IMG/VR virus record: IMGVR_UViG_3300028388_000943
Coordinates: 1 to 32,081 of that record
Reading direction: 5' to 3' (one strand)
Length of the DNA: 32,081 bases
From: a virus
Positions 18,892 through 26,600 of the stretch are shown piece by piece. The notes under the pieces were generated by a model. It was not told the DNA's origin. It searched no databases and worked only from the letters and a program-made list of their open reading frames with translations. The position numbers and the translations under genes were made by a program. Position 1 is the first letter of the stretch; every line of letters begins with the position of its first letter.

Positions 18892-19109
18892 TATGCGCCT
18901 TTGCCAAAGTTCTTGCATTCAAGGTGTACGACATAAAGATCAATACCATTCTCTACAGAAGCCTTATCAATTCGTTCGATATAGTCCAACTGCAACTGGT
19001 GGCAAATCTCTTCAGTGGGTACCAGATCGGACATAACAGCACGACAGGTATTCATGGTTCCTGGAGTGTTAAGCGGAAGACCACACGTAAGGGCAATAGC
19101 AACCCACAT
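18891..19109 (-). CDS. Small protein with hydrophobic N-terminus (72 aa), last gene of lysis region
   Basis: A 72-residue protein starting MWVAIALTCGLPLNTPG, a short hydrophobic segment that could be a signal or membrane anchor, followed by a soluble part with three cysteines (C23, C37 and C66; a further Cys lies within the N-terminal segment). ATG 19109 overlaps the preceding stop as TGATG; a GTG one codon upstream is possible. It is the most distal gene of the leftward late operon, after the spanins. No family recognised; a periplasmic accessory of lysis is only a positional guess. Confidence 0.65.
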   Translation of the reverse strand: MWVAIALTCGLPLNTPGTMNTCRAVMSDLVPTEEICHQLQLDYIERIDKASVENGIDLYVVHLECKNFGKGA

Positions 19110-19195
19110 CACTTATCTTCCCTTTTCTTTACCCACCAGTAGACACCGTAGACTACTGCGACAAAAAGCCCGAGGGCAACAATATCTTGAATCAT
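19109..19195 (-). CDS. Small single-pass membrane protein (28 aa)
   Basis: MIQDIVALGLFVAVVYGVYW followed by WVKKREDK forms one transmembrane helix with a basic C-terminus, the positive-inside form expected for an N-out/C-in peptide. AAAGGA lies eight bases upstream of ATG 19195, which overlaps the outer-spanin stop by four bases, and its own stop overlaps the next start. Position inside the lysis cassette makes it a candidate pinholin, antiholin or lysis regulator. Confidence 0.6.
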   Translation of the reverse strand: MIQDIVALGLFVAVVYGVYWWVKKREDK

Positions 19196-19404
19196 CTGTG
19201 AATCCTTTCACATCCTGCATCGAAACCAGAGATAAGCCTGGCTCCAGTCATTATAGATTTAGGCCCACCGTCTTCGATAAGAGCCTGATTATGGTCGTAC
19301 ACCAGAGGGTCAAGGCCGGTGCAGATAGCCTCAGCGGAGGTCGTCCAAGCGTTTACGCAGCCAGTCAACGGCAGAATCAACGCTATCAGGAATAAACGAG
19401 TCAT
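19192..19404 (-). CDS. Rz1-like outer-membrane spanin (o-spanin) lipoprotein
   Basis: A 70-residue lipoprotein. The signal peptide MTRLFLIALILPLTGC ends in a lipobox (LTGC), so C16 would be lipidated. The mature part follows the Rz1-like pattern of C..LdP....D........TGa.L..FdagC. By family it spans from the outer membrane to the inner-membrane spanin and fuses the two membranes in the last step of lysis. The gene overlaps the i-spanin gene at 19331-19573 by 74 bases in another frame, a hallmark of Rz/Rz1 pairs. Confidence 0.75.
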   Translation of the reverse strand: MTRLFLIALILPLTGCVNAWTTSAEAICTGLDPLVYDHNQALIEDGGPKSIMTGARLISGFDAGCERIHR

Positions 19405-19573
19405 CTATTCTTTCCCTAGTTTCCTTGTATCCTTCCAAGTGATCCACCTTGTACTTCAGTCGTTCTGTATTTTGAATATACAGGATCATGGAGAACAAAA
19501 TCAAGATAACAACCAAAGCAATCCCCACAAGGCGTCCCACTTTTGACCCAACAAGCCAAAGTAGTATATTCAT
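19331..19573 (-). CDS. Rz-like inner-membrane spanin (i-spanin)
   Basis: An 80-residue protein with an N-terminal transmembrane helix (GIALVVILILFSMILYI) and a charged helical periplasmic domain (TERLKYKVDHLEGYKETRER, then VDWLRKRLDDLR) that could form a coiled coil. This is the usual i-spanin topology, shorter than lambda Rz. Its 3' part overlaps the o-spanin gene. It starts four bases inside the end of the upstream membrane-protein gene. A holin-accessory role is the alternative. Confidence 0.65.
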   Translation of the reverse strand: MNILLWLVGSKVGRLVGIALVVILILFSMILYIQNTERLKYKVDHLEGYKETRERIDDSFIPDSVDSAVDWLRKRLDDLR

Positions 19574-19749
19574 CGTTTTGCCTTCTCGATAATGTCATGT
19601 TTGTTTACCCAGTCCATTCCGTAAGCTGCGCCGATGAACAAAGTCCAGGGCCAGATAATAACTTTAAGTGCTTCTATGTCACCCCATACGGATAAATAGA
19701 CTGCGTGAGCAAACATCAAGAATGCCACTTCTCTTTTATACGTCTTCAT
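19570..19749 (-). CDS. Putative holin-like membrane protein (59 aa)
   Basis: A 59-residue frame, MKTYKREVAFLMFAHAVYLS..., with two hydrophobic segments (VAFLMFAHAVYLSVW and VIIWPWTLFIGAAYG) and a charged C-terminus (NKHDIIEKAKR). Two-helix proteins of this size beside endolysin and spanins are often class II holins that release the endolysin. ATG 19749 overlaps the end of the upstream gene by 14 bases and has only a weak GGA upstream, so it may be coupled. Its stop overlaps the i-spanin start (ATGA). Confidence 0.6.
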   Translation of the reverse strand: MKTYKREVAFLMFAHAVYLSVWGDIEALKVIIWPWTLFIGAAYGMDWVNKHDIIEKAKR

Positions 19750-19978
19750 TTTTTATATCCAGTAGTTTGGAGATAACGTTCTGCTGGTACTCTAAGGCAA
19801 GTTTGTTTTGGTTTTCTACGTTGTCTAACTTGTCTTTTAACTCTGCGTGGTTATGGTCCACCTTTTCCTCAAGTACATTGAGCCTGTTATTATTAGACAG
19901 AATAGTTTTACCAAACCAGGCGATAGCTGCGAGGACTGTTCCAATGAGACCTTTTATAATCGTGTCCTCAGTTACCAT
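19736..19978 (-). CDS. Membrane protein with coiled coil, lysis cassette (80 aa)
   Basis: An 80-residue protein with one N-terminal transmembrane helix (IIKGLIGTVLAAIAWFG) followed by a long coiled coil (RLNVLEEKVDHNHAELKDKL...). The topology resembles i-spanins, or XhlA-type holin accessories read in the opposite order. It lies directly after the endolysin gene, separated by two bases. It is either a holin or holin partner, or a second spanin-like protein. Confidence 0.65.
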   Translation of the reverse strand: MVTEDTIIKGLIGTVLAAIAWFGKTILSNNNRLNVLEEKVDHNHAELKDKLDNVENQNKLALEYQQNVISKLLDIKNEDV

Positions 19979-19980
19979 CT

Positions 19981-20454
19981 TTATAGTCCTCTAAATAACC
20001 TCGCTTCGTCTGCCCGTCTGTTCCTCAAACCTTTTATCACTCTACCGTTAGCGTAAATCCATTTGGAGAACTCGGAAGCAGCAGCATCAAAATCACCTTC
20101 GTTAAGTTTACGAAGAAGAGTTGATCGTTTAAAAGCACCAGCACCAACGTTGTAGGTAAACGACACCAGAGCATCAAACTCGTTTTGCTTGAGGTCTACC
20201 TTTACATTGTCAAGTACTGCTTCCTCTGCCCATTCCAGGTCTTTCTTGAGAAGTTCTTCCGCTTCCTTTTCAGTGATCTTCATACCGCTATGTGCTGTGC
20301 CAGTATGCCCGTAGCCGATAGTCCATACACCGGCTACGTCTCGATATGCGTCAAGGCTCAGTCCTTCCCACTTTTTAATAAAGTCGACGTCCAAAGCCTT
20401 GACAGGTTTTTTTCTAAACACCTTCCTTAAGAAGTATTTTAGCCACTCAAGCAT
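19981..20454 (-). CDS. Endolysin, GH24 lysozyme
   Basis: A 157-residue T4-type lysozyme that cleaves the glycan strands of peptidoglycan. The catalytic triad is E30 in KKWEGL, D39 in AYRDVAG and T45 in VWTIGYGHTG, with the same spacing as T4 lysozyme E11, D20 and T26. The downstream ALVSFTYNVGAGAF helix and RRADEARLF segment are family signatures. The N-terminal 18 residues are basic with some hydrophobic residues, but too short and charged for a clear signal-arrest-release anchor, so a holin is probably needed. ATG 20454 has AGAGGT upstream; GTG 20460 is the alternative. Confidence 0.93.
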   Translation of the reverse strand: MLEWLKYFLRKVFRKKPVKALDVDFIKKWEGLSLDAYRDVAGVWTIGYGHTGTAHSGMKITEKEAEELLKKDLEWAEEAVLDNVKVDLKQNEFDALVSFTYNVGAGAFKRSTLLRKLNEGDFDAAASEFSKWIYANGRVIKGLRNRRADEARLFRGL

Positions 20455-20463
20455 CTGCACCTC

Positions 20464-20817
20464 TTAGGTGATATCATCAATGGTAAGAGCAGCAAGTGCA
20501 GATTCATCGGCAGCATTAGCCACAGCATTAAAGTTGGGGGTAGCAAGACGACGATCACGACGCGCACGGGCAGCTTGAGCATCCGCAGGACGACCCTTAA
20601 GATCAGCCATGATGGCTTCTTTCTCAGCTTCCTCAGCGTCTTCCTTGGCTTCCATTGCCAGTTGCCATGCCTTGATTTCCTTGGCCTTCTCAAGGTCCAC
20701 GGTAATTACGTCACCTTCAAACTGCCAAGCATCGCGGAAGGCACGGCCAGTGACCGGAAGTTCCACACTGTCAGCGTTACGGGTTTCTCCGTTAATGTTG
20801 ATAAGAGTTTGAGCCAT
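20464..20817 (-). CDS. Hypothetical tail-region protein with RxFRxAW motif (117 aa)
   Basis: A 117-residue protein. The N-terminal part (MAQTLININGETRNADSVEL) is beta-rich, followed by GRAFRDAWQFEGDVI and a long Ala/Glu/Arg-rich helix (VDLEKAKEIKAWQLAMEAKE). The FRxAW motif also occurs at the end of the preceding protein (SDRSFRNAW). Similar sequences occur, as I recall, near tail fibres of other phages, perhaps as assembly or attachment proteins. AAAAGGAGG precedes ATG 20817, which overlaps the previous stop by one base. Confidence 0.7.
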   Translation of the reverse strand: MAQTLININGETRNADSVELPVTGRAFRDAWQFEGDVITVDLEKAKEIKAWQLAMEAKEDAEEAEKEAIMADLKGRPADAQAARARRDRRLATPNFNAVANAADESALAALTIDDIT

Positions 20818-21275
20818 TATGCGGCCTCCTTTTCCTGTTTGATATTCCAAGCGTTACGGAATGAACGGTCGGATGGGATAAGATGTCTAGGGACAATCTT
20901 CAAAATAGTCCTGTTGCCTTTATAGTCCTTCCAGACCCTCTCAGGGATATCCTTCTGGATCAAGTACTCCATAGCTTCCTCCTCGGTCATTGCCGGGATC
21001 GGAGGGGTCTCATGGAGCAGGTGCCCACGGGTGTGGCGTTTAAATCCCGGTTGAGCCTCGTCCTTTTTAAGTTCCCAGTAGACCCACACGGGCGGCAGAA
21101 GGCCACCGTGGAGGGCCATAGCGAGCCACTCAGGGGCAGGATTGGTGACCTTGCAGGGTGCATCAGGATCGTCGGGGTCTTCCCAGAGGATCGCGTATTT
21201 AGGCTCGACCCTCTCAAGGTTCTTATGTGCCCAAGCGATTCTCTCGTATAGCTTATACTGTTCAGCGTTTTTCAT
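20817..21275 (-). CDS. Hypothetical tail-region protein (152 aa)
   Basis: A 152-residue protein starting MKNAEQYKLYERIAWAHKNL and ending HLIPSDRSFRNAWNIKQEKE. The middle has several Pro/Trp-rich segments (PPVWVYWELKKDE, ETPPIPAMTEEEAMEYLIQKD). The C-terminal DRSFRNAW is shared with the next gene product. Its start overlaps the last of the five paralogous fibre-tip genes by four bases (ATGA), so it is part of the tail-tip transcript. Function is unknown; fibre assembly or capping is a positional guess. Confidence 0.7.
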   Translation of the reverse strand: MKNAEQYKLYERIAWAHKNLERVEPKYAILWEDPDDPDAPCKVTNPAPEWLAMALHGGLLPPVWVYWELKKDEAQPGFKRHTRGHLLHETPPIPAMTEEEAMEYLIQKDIPERVWKDYKGNRTILKIVPRHLIPSDRSFRNAWNIKQEKEAA

Positions 21276-21652
21276 GCGTACTCTCCATATGCTCCTACTC
21301 CACTACCACCTGCGGTTATTGCAGAACTCCCGATGTCATAGGTTCCGTAGGTGTTTGCTGTTGATAGTCCGTTGACCCCGGCACTAGATCGGTAACTAGG
21401 GCGGTCACCACTTCCACCCCACCCGTAATCCCCATAACCGTAGGTAGCCGCAGCAGCATTGATAAGGTTGAGCGTGTATACTGCTGTCCCAAGATCGGTA
21501 AACGAGGAGATATTGAACGCATCAAAATAACCCGCTGCGGTGGGATCGTCACTATCACAGTAAGTGTAGTACAGCTCTTGCCCACCGATTAGAAGATCAG
21601 CGGGAACCGTGTCTACACCGTCAGTTACTTCATCAAGTATTAGGCCGCTCAT
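21272..21652 (-). CDS. Fibre-tip paralogue 5 of the tandem array
   Basis: A 126-residue Gly/Ser/Tyr-rich protein, the most diverged of five consecutive related genes. The core NISSFTDLGTAVYTLNLINA aligns with NVSS.TD.GTG.Y...FSNA of the others, and it ends in the array's shared G-x-[LFY]-A form (GEYA). The C-terminal half is a Gly-rich region (GDYGWGGSGDRPSYRS) suited to a surface-exposed tip. It overlaps its neighbours by four bases on both sides. A receptor-contacting or decoration role is inferred from family resemblance and position. Confidence 0.7.
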   Translation of the reverse strand: MSGLILDEVTDGVDTVPADLLIGGQELYYTYCDSDDPTAAGYFDAFNISSFTDLGTAVYTLNLINAAAATYGYGDYGWGGSGDRPSYRSSAGVNGLSTANTYGTYDIGSSAITAGGSGVGAYGEYA

Positions 21653-22008
21653 GCTAAATCCCCCCTAACAAACAGGGCGTTGTCCTTATCGCCAAAAGAG
21701 ATGGTACTTACATCCCAAGTGAGACCTTCTTCGGAACTGGTGGTTGGAGTCCCGCCTCCCTTGAAGTTACAATCGTTAGCAATAGGAGCGCCAAAAATAT
21801 TGTAACCGGCTTCTGTCCTTGAGTTTGTGAAGTTTACTGTAAACTCCCCGGCAGCATCATCAGAAATGCTGGCGACGTTGTAACTCCCTTTTACTACGTT
21901 ACCACCGATTTGGTCGAAAAGAGCCCAGCATACGCCAGCAGACCGAATTGCCAGAGAAGTCTCAATAGCTGAGGAGCCATTCCTTATGGTTTTCATTGTT
22001 ACGGTCAT
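21649..22008 (-). CDS. Fibre-tip paralogue 4 of the tandem array
   Basis: A 119-residue beta-rich protein. CWALFDQIGGNVVKGSYNVA then SISDDAAGEFTVNFTNSRTE is clearly related to paralogue 3 (AWLWFDQSGGNIVRGSSNIS) and to the others. The C-terminus DKDNALFVRGDLA repeats the GDLA ending of paralogue 1. In marine phages this AW..F...G..V...YNVSS.TD.GTG.Y.V.F repeat is usually a domain of a longer tail fibre; here it is a stand-alone gene. ATGA overlaps join it to both neighbours. Confidence 0.72.
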   Translation of the reverse strand: MTVTMKTIRNGSSAIETSLAIRSAGVCWALFDQIGGNVVKGSYNVASISDDAAGEFTVNFTNSRTEAGYNIFGAPIANDCNFKGGGTPTTSSEEGLTWDVSTISFGDKDNALFVRGDLA

Positions 22009-22385
22009 GCAAATACCCCTCTAGCCGTACTTCCTACCTCTCTGTCTGTATATGACGCAGCACTATCGTCCCAAGTCAAAACCGTGTACTCAGTTGTCGT
22101 CGGGTCGCGACGGCCTCTAAGAGTGTCACCACCTTGGGATATAGCAGATTGCACTACAGAGGTTGCAGCTTCAGCGTTGCTCGTAAAGTTTCCATCGTGT
22201 TCCCCGGCAGTTACATCAGTGACAGAAGAGATGTTAGAACTACCCCTAACTATATTTCCACCGGACTGATCGAACCAGAGCCACGCGAGGCAAGCATTCC
22301 TGACCAGATGCTCCATCGAAATGGTTTTTCCGGGGTAATCGCCGTCCTCTGGTGCTTCGATATTAGAGGCGACTAGAGTGCTCAT
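22005..22385 (-). CDS. Fibre-tip paralogue 3 of the tandem array
   Basis: A 126-residue protein, MSTLVASNIEAPEDGDYPGK..., with an N-terminal adaptor-like segment, the conserved core (CLAWLWFDQSGGNIVRGSSN, ISSVTDVTAGEHDGNF) and a variable C-terminal half ending GVFA. The core is closest to paralogue 4. The N-terminal TLVASNIE... segment resembles short attachment segments that hold fibre domains to a base. It overlaps the flanking genes by four bases each. Confidence 0.72.
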   Translation of the reverse strand: MSTLVASNIEAPEDGDYPGKTISMEHLVRNACLAWLWFDQSGGNIVRGSSNISSVTDVTAGEHDGNFTSNAEAATSVVQSAISQGGDTLRGRRDPTTTEYTVLTWDDSAASYTDREVGSTARGVFA

Positions 22386-22762
22386 GCTAACGTCCCCCAG
22401 CCCTGCCCGTTGTTGGCGTCATAGTCCGTAGCGGTTGCCCCTGTGTTTCGAATAACGCACCCCCAACCGTCAGTGGCCTTGTTCTTGTTACCTCCAGAAG
22501 AGTGAGTATAAGCGGCATTGTTCGTAGTAGAGTCTCCACCTGTTACGCTGCTCGACCAATTACCATCGCTGAACGCATTAGTTAGAGTATAAGATAGAAT
22601 ACCGGTCCCAACATCAGTCACAGAGGTCACGTTGAGAGACCCGTCAACGGAGTCACCCGTCTGGTTGTAATCGTACCAAAACTTAGCGACTCCACCAGAG
22701 ACCGAATACTCCGTACCACCGGCAGAAGGCTTCGCGTTATCAAATGCAATCGTGCTGGTCAT
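22382..22762 (-). CDS. Fibre-tip paralogue 2 of the tandem array
   Basis: A 126-residue protein with the array core AKFWYDYNQTGDSVDGSLNV then TSVTDVGTGILSYTLTNAFS, followed by a Ser/Asn/Gly-rich variable region and the ending GWGTLA. It is closest to paralogue 1 in the VTD.GTG.Y motif. Variable loops on a fixed beta core are what receptor-binding tips usually show. Start and stop overlap neighbours as ATGA. Confidence 0.72.
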   Translation of the reverse strand: MTSTIAFDNAKPSAGGTEYSVSGGVAKFWYDYNQTGDSVDGSLNVTSVTDVGTGILSYTLTNAFSDGNWSSSVTGGDSTTNNAAYTHSSGGNKNKATDGWGCVIRNTGATATDYDANNGQGWGTLA

Positions 22763-23112
22763 GCGAGGTCTCCCATTACGGTATGGTTAGTATCCCTGTC
22801 TGTTGCTGCTGGGGTGGTAGACCAGACGCTTACTTCAACGACACTGGCGGATATAGTTTGGTTGGCAACTAGATCGGCGCTTGCCCCTCGCTCGCACGCG
22901 ACAGGGGCGTATAGGGTACCAGCCATAGCGTTAGAGAATGTATACTGGTAATCTCCAGTACCGTTGTCAGTACCGCTCGATACGTTATAACCGGCGGTTA
23001 CAACCGCTGCGCTGCTCAAATTTACCCAAGCCTTAGCAGCACTCTGCCCCGTGAGTTCCGTAGGCCCCGTCCCCGCTGCATCGGAGAGGGTAGTTGCTCT
23101 TAGTTCACTCAT
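22759..23112 (-). CDS. Fibre-tip paralogue 1 of the tandem array
   Basis: A 117-residue protein, first of five tandem paralogues after the fibre gene. AAKAWVNLSSAAVVTAGYNV then SSGTDNGTGDYQYTFSNAM matches very well the AWVNF.GT..V..SFNVSS.TDNGTGDY...FT.AM domain I know from many phage tail fibres. It ends GDLA. It starts 12 bases after the fibre stop with its own purine-rich site and overlaps the next paralogue by four bases. Confidence 0.75.
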   Translation of the reverse strand: MSELRATTLSDAAGTGPTELTGQSAAKAWVNLSSAAVVTAGYNVSSGTDNGTGDYQYTFSNAMAGTLYAPVACERGASADLVANQTISASVVEVSVWSTTPAATDRDTNHTVMGDLA

Positions 23113-23124
23113 AGCTTCTCTCCT

Positions 23125-23697
23125 TTACAGAATTACGAGGTTGCCGTTGACGGTCAGGGTGACACCCGAGGCCACCGTAAGAGGCCCTGCGGCATAAGCA
23201 TTCTCACCGGAGGGGATCGTCACGTCAGTATTGAGGGTGTCCTCGTGGCTACGGAAGATATCTCCTGCTTTACCAAAGGAACCATTCTCACCGTACCATT
23301 TTCCGCCACCTCCGACAGGATTCCACGAACTACCATCGTAGCCTTCGAAAGCGGTATCTGTAGTGTTGAAACGGATATAACCAGCAGAGGGCGACACATC
23401 CCTTTGGGCAGTAGTACCAGTAGGGAGAATTGCAGAACCATTCTGATCGGTAAACTTTACAAGCAGAGAAATATCATTACTCTGGTCAAACTCTGCTACA
23501 CTAATCCAGGCATCATCATCTGCATTCCTAAGTTTTAGGATGTTAGTCGTAGTGTCGTACCACCACTGGTAGGCAAAAGTAGTTGTTGGCTCGGTGCTAC
23601 CCGAAGAGTTGCTTGCCAAGGCTTGTAGAGCACTGTTCAAATCAGAACGAAAACTTGGAAAACCCTGGTTCGCAATAGTGAAGTCATTTTGTGACAT
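23125..23697 (-). CDS. Tail fibre protein (190 aa)
   Basis: A 190-residue fibre protein. The N-terminus (NDFTIANQGFPSFRSDLNSA, then STEPTTTFAYQWWYDTTTN and ILKLRNADDDAWI) is the conserved attachment module of many phage tail fibres. A middle segment, SPSAGYIRFNTTDTAFEGYD followed by GSSWNPVGGGG, is the common collagen-like/fibre shaft element, and the C-terminus is a short beta-helix (VTIPSGENAYAAGPLTVAS). It starts on the stop of the J-like gene (TAATG), so it is coupled to the tail hub and probably binds to it. Confidence 0.82.
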   Translation of the reverse strand: MSQNDFTIANQGFPSFRSDLNSALQALASNSSGSTEPTTTFAYQWWYDTTTNILKLRNADDDAWISVAEFDQSNDISLLVKFTDQNGSAILPTGTTAQRDVSPSAGYIRFNTTDTAFEGYDGSSWNPVGGGGKWYGENGSFGKAGDIFRSHEDTLNTDVTIPSGENAYAAGPLTVASGVTLTVNGNLVIL

Positions 23698-26600
23698 TAT
23701 GCGATTTCCCTTCCAAACCCTTTGGCAACATAATCAAGTTGCGTAGAGGTTGTTTTAAGTGTGTCAGTTGAGTCATATACGGAGATTGTGAAACCTGTGT
23801 TGTCTTTGCTTGTGATTTCGTAGTAATCTCCTGTTGCTAGTCCAGTGAGTGCAACACCAATCGACGGATTAGAGGTCGAGTAGAATGCACTTGGGAAGGA
23901 TACAGTTGTGCTGCCTGTAAAGTCAATATCATCCTGAGCCTCAATTCTGTCAGGCATATCTATGATTGACTTTAGGCCAGTGACTTTAGGTGCAAGAAGT
24001 TCACTACCACTGGTCATTACACAACGGAAGCGGAAGGCCCTAGCAGAAAAATTAGCCGCAACTACACTTTGCCAAGTTGACCATGTAGGGGTACCTGTAG
24101 GATCGTCGTCAGTATAAGATACTTGAACCTTCGCAGTAGTTGCGTCCAGTTCATCCGCTTCACCATCGAAGAGGCCCTCACTGTCGTCGAACAAGCCTAC
24201 AATATCATCGAACGATGTCGCATAGTTAAGGTGAGTAAAAGCGATTTCTGAGGCTATATAGACTGAGTACTTACTACCGAGGTCTAGGATATTCTCAAAA
24301 TCATACGTACCTTCTTCAGATACAAAACCATTACCACCGTCAAATAGTCCCCCTAGATCATCAAAATTGCCAACGGTATCATCAAACAATACAGACGTAT
24401 CTAGTGTTAGGTAAGGTGTTCCAACACTATCTAGAACACGTACAATATTCGTCTTGTTGCCGACAAAATCAGGGTCTTCCTGATACTCTTGTATAACGTT
24501 TAGTTGAAGTATATCTTCAAGGTTTACTACAACAACGTTAGTTGCTGCAGAGACTGATTTATTACCAAACTTGTCTACGGCCTTAATTAGGTAAGTGCCA
24601 GACCTTGCAGGAACGGTGACACTTGTGGCAGGACGTGCAACCCTATCAACTAGAACAACAGATTCAGCCCAAATCGCACCACTGAGAGTTGGCGTGTACC
24701 TAACTTCGTAGTGATCAATGTCTATGGTGTTAATACCTGTCCACGACAAGGTAGCATTACCACCGACCACATTGACAGAGAAATCGGTAACATCTTCAGG
24801 TGGTGTAGAGCCTGCAACAACAAAGACATTGTTAAGAGTAGCCCAAGGAGACACACCACCAGTAGAGTCAATGGTCCTAACCTGGATATCGTAAGTCTCT
24901 GCTGCAGTTACCGGCTCAAGCACAAGAAACTCTGTATCTACTTCCTCAACAGGAGTGTATACATAAAGTTCATCACTGCCTGCAATTCGGAAACGAGCCT
25001 GGTAATATTGTGCTGGAGTTGTGTAGGCATCGCCAACATTCTCTGGCACACCTACCTCCGGGTAAATCAAAATCCTCGGTTTCAACTCTCCCGAATCTGT
25101 TCTAAAGAGTGCAACCTCATCAGTAACGACATCATTAATGATAGGTGTAGCGGGACCAACAAAAGACGCAGCACGAAGGTCAGAAAGGTTACTTTCGTAG
25201 TCAGGTATTACGTCTGCTGCATTATAGATTTCTTCACTGTATGGAAGACAAGTAATTCGTGCTTCCAATTCGTCAAGGTATTCTATGTTTGATACAATTA
25301 CTTCAAGGCTTTCGTTATCACTGAGGCCAAACATAAAGAGGTCACCAGCAGACACAAGACTGGCGAGATTACCAACACTAAGCTGGTTAGTCGTTTCTGT
25401 AGAACTTGCCGTAAAAGTATACGTATTACTGTCGCCAGTGTTATCCCTAACCCTTATGGTGTAGGAAGTGCCTGCCACAAGATCGACAGTCTCATCCAAA
25501 GTTAGTACAGAACCAGAGATAGAAGTGATACGTCCACTAGCCTGGCCGATAATAGCCGCATCATGGGTAAGTCTGCAAATGTCTCCACGAGTAGCAACAA
25601 GGTGCTCTACGTCTACCTCAAAGGTAAATACTTCTGGACGAAGCCTTTGAGAGGCCAAGAAGTGCCTACCAAGCCTGTAAACATTATCGGAATCTGTCTG
25701 TCCAGGAAGATTTACAACTTGAAACAACTCAGCGTTATCTGCGTTGTAGCCATCATCGTATACAATACGCTCGTCTTCTAGGTAATCTTTATCCTTGTTG
25801 TTAAACCTGATACGAAGAGCGTCAGGTATCTCAGGATAGAGAAGAGCACTCTGGAAGTTGCGAGTGTTTCTTGGAGTAAAATGTTGGATGATTGTAGATT
25901 TAGGTCTATCGATGATAACAGTCCACTTATCATCTATGTAAGTTGGGGTTGCGAATCCTGCAGAGGCAATATTCTGCAGAAGATCTCGGAGAGGTATCCT
26001 TCCGTCAATCACGGCGTCGTACCTGTAGCCTTTTTCCTCGCAGTATTCATACCACTCGCCAAGACCATCATCATCAATGTTGGCAAGCGGAACAGGACGG
26101 GGGCAAGGCGCTCCAGTCAGTACATACCTAAAAATCGCAGCAGGGTTTGAACTAACCGAAGTAGTTTCAGTCCAAGCAGAGCCATTCCAAGTAGGAACCT
26201 TGGTTGCTACAACAGCATTAAGTTGGTCTACAACACCGTTAAGTTGGTCAGTCGCCCTAATGCGAATAGAACTCTTTGCAATTCCAGGGAGTTCTACTGG
26301 CTCAGAAGAGTTATCAAAAGACTTCAGAGCAGTCCATACTACCCTATCTCTTGCCCTACTTTTTGGCTCTCCCTCCCTTTGCTCATCAGTCCTGCGTACA
26401 CGCACATCGTATTGACCTTTCGGTACATTTATTGACTCGCCAACCCTAAAAAGACGCGCTGTTTTGTACTCTATATACTCATTATAAAAATTTGTCCAAG
26501 TAGAATCCCCTACTTTACGATAATCGGCTACAAGGCGAGTAGCTTCTCTTCTGGGATCTCCATCACTATCAAAGTCAATGAGACCACCTGGAAAAGTAAA

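Noticed and set aside
24711-25292. 193-codon antisense frame opposite the tail hub gene
   Set aside because: Shadow frame with odd Cys/Ile/Asn composition and no start signal.
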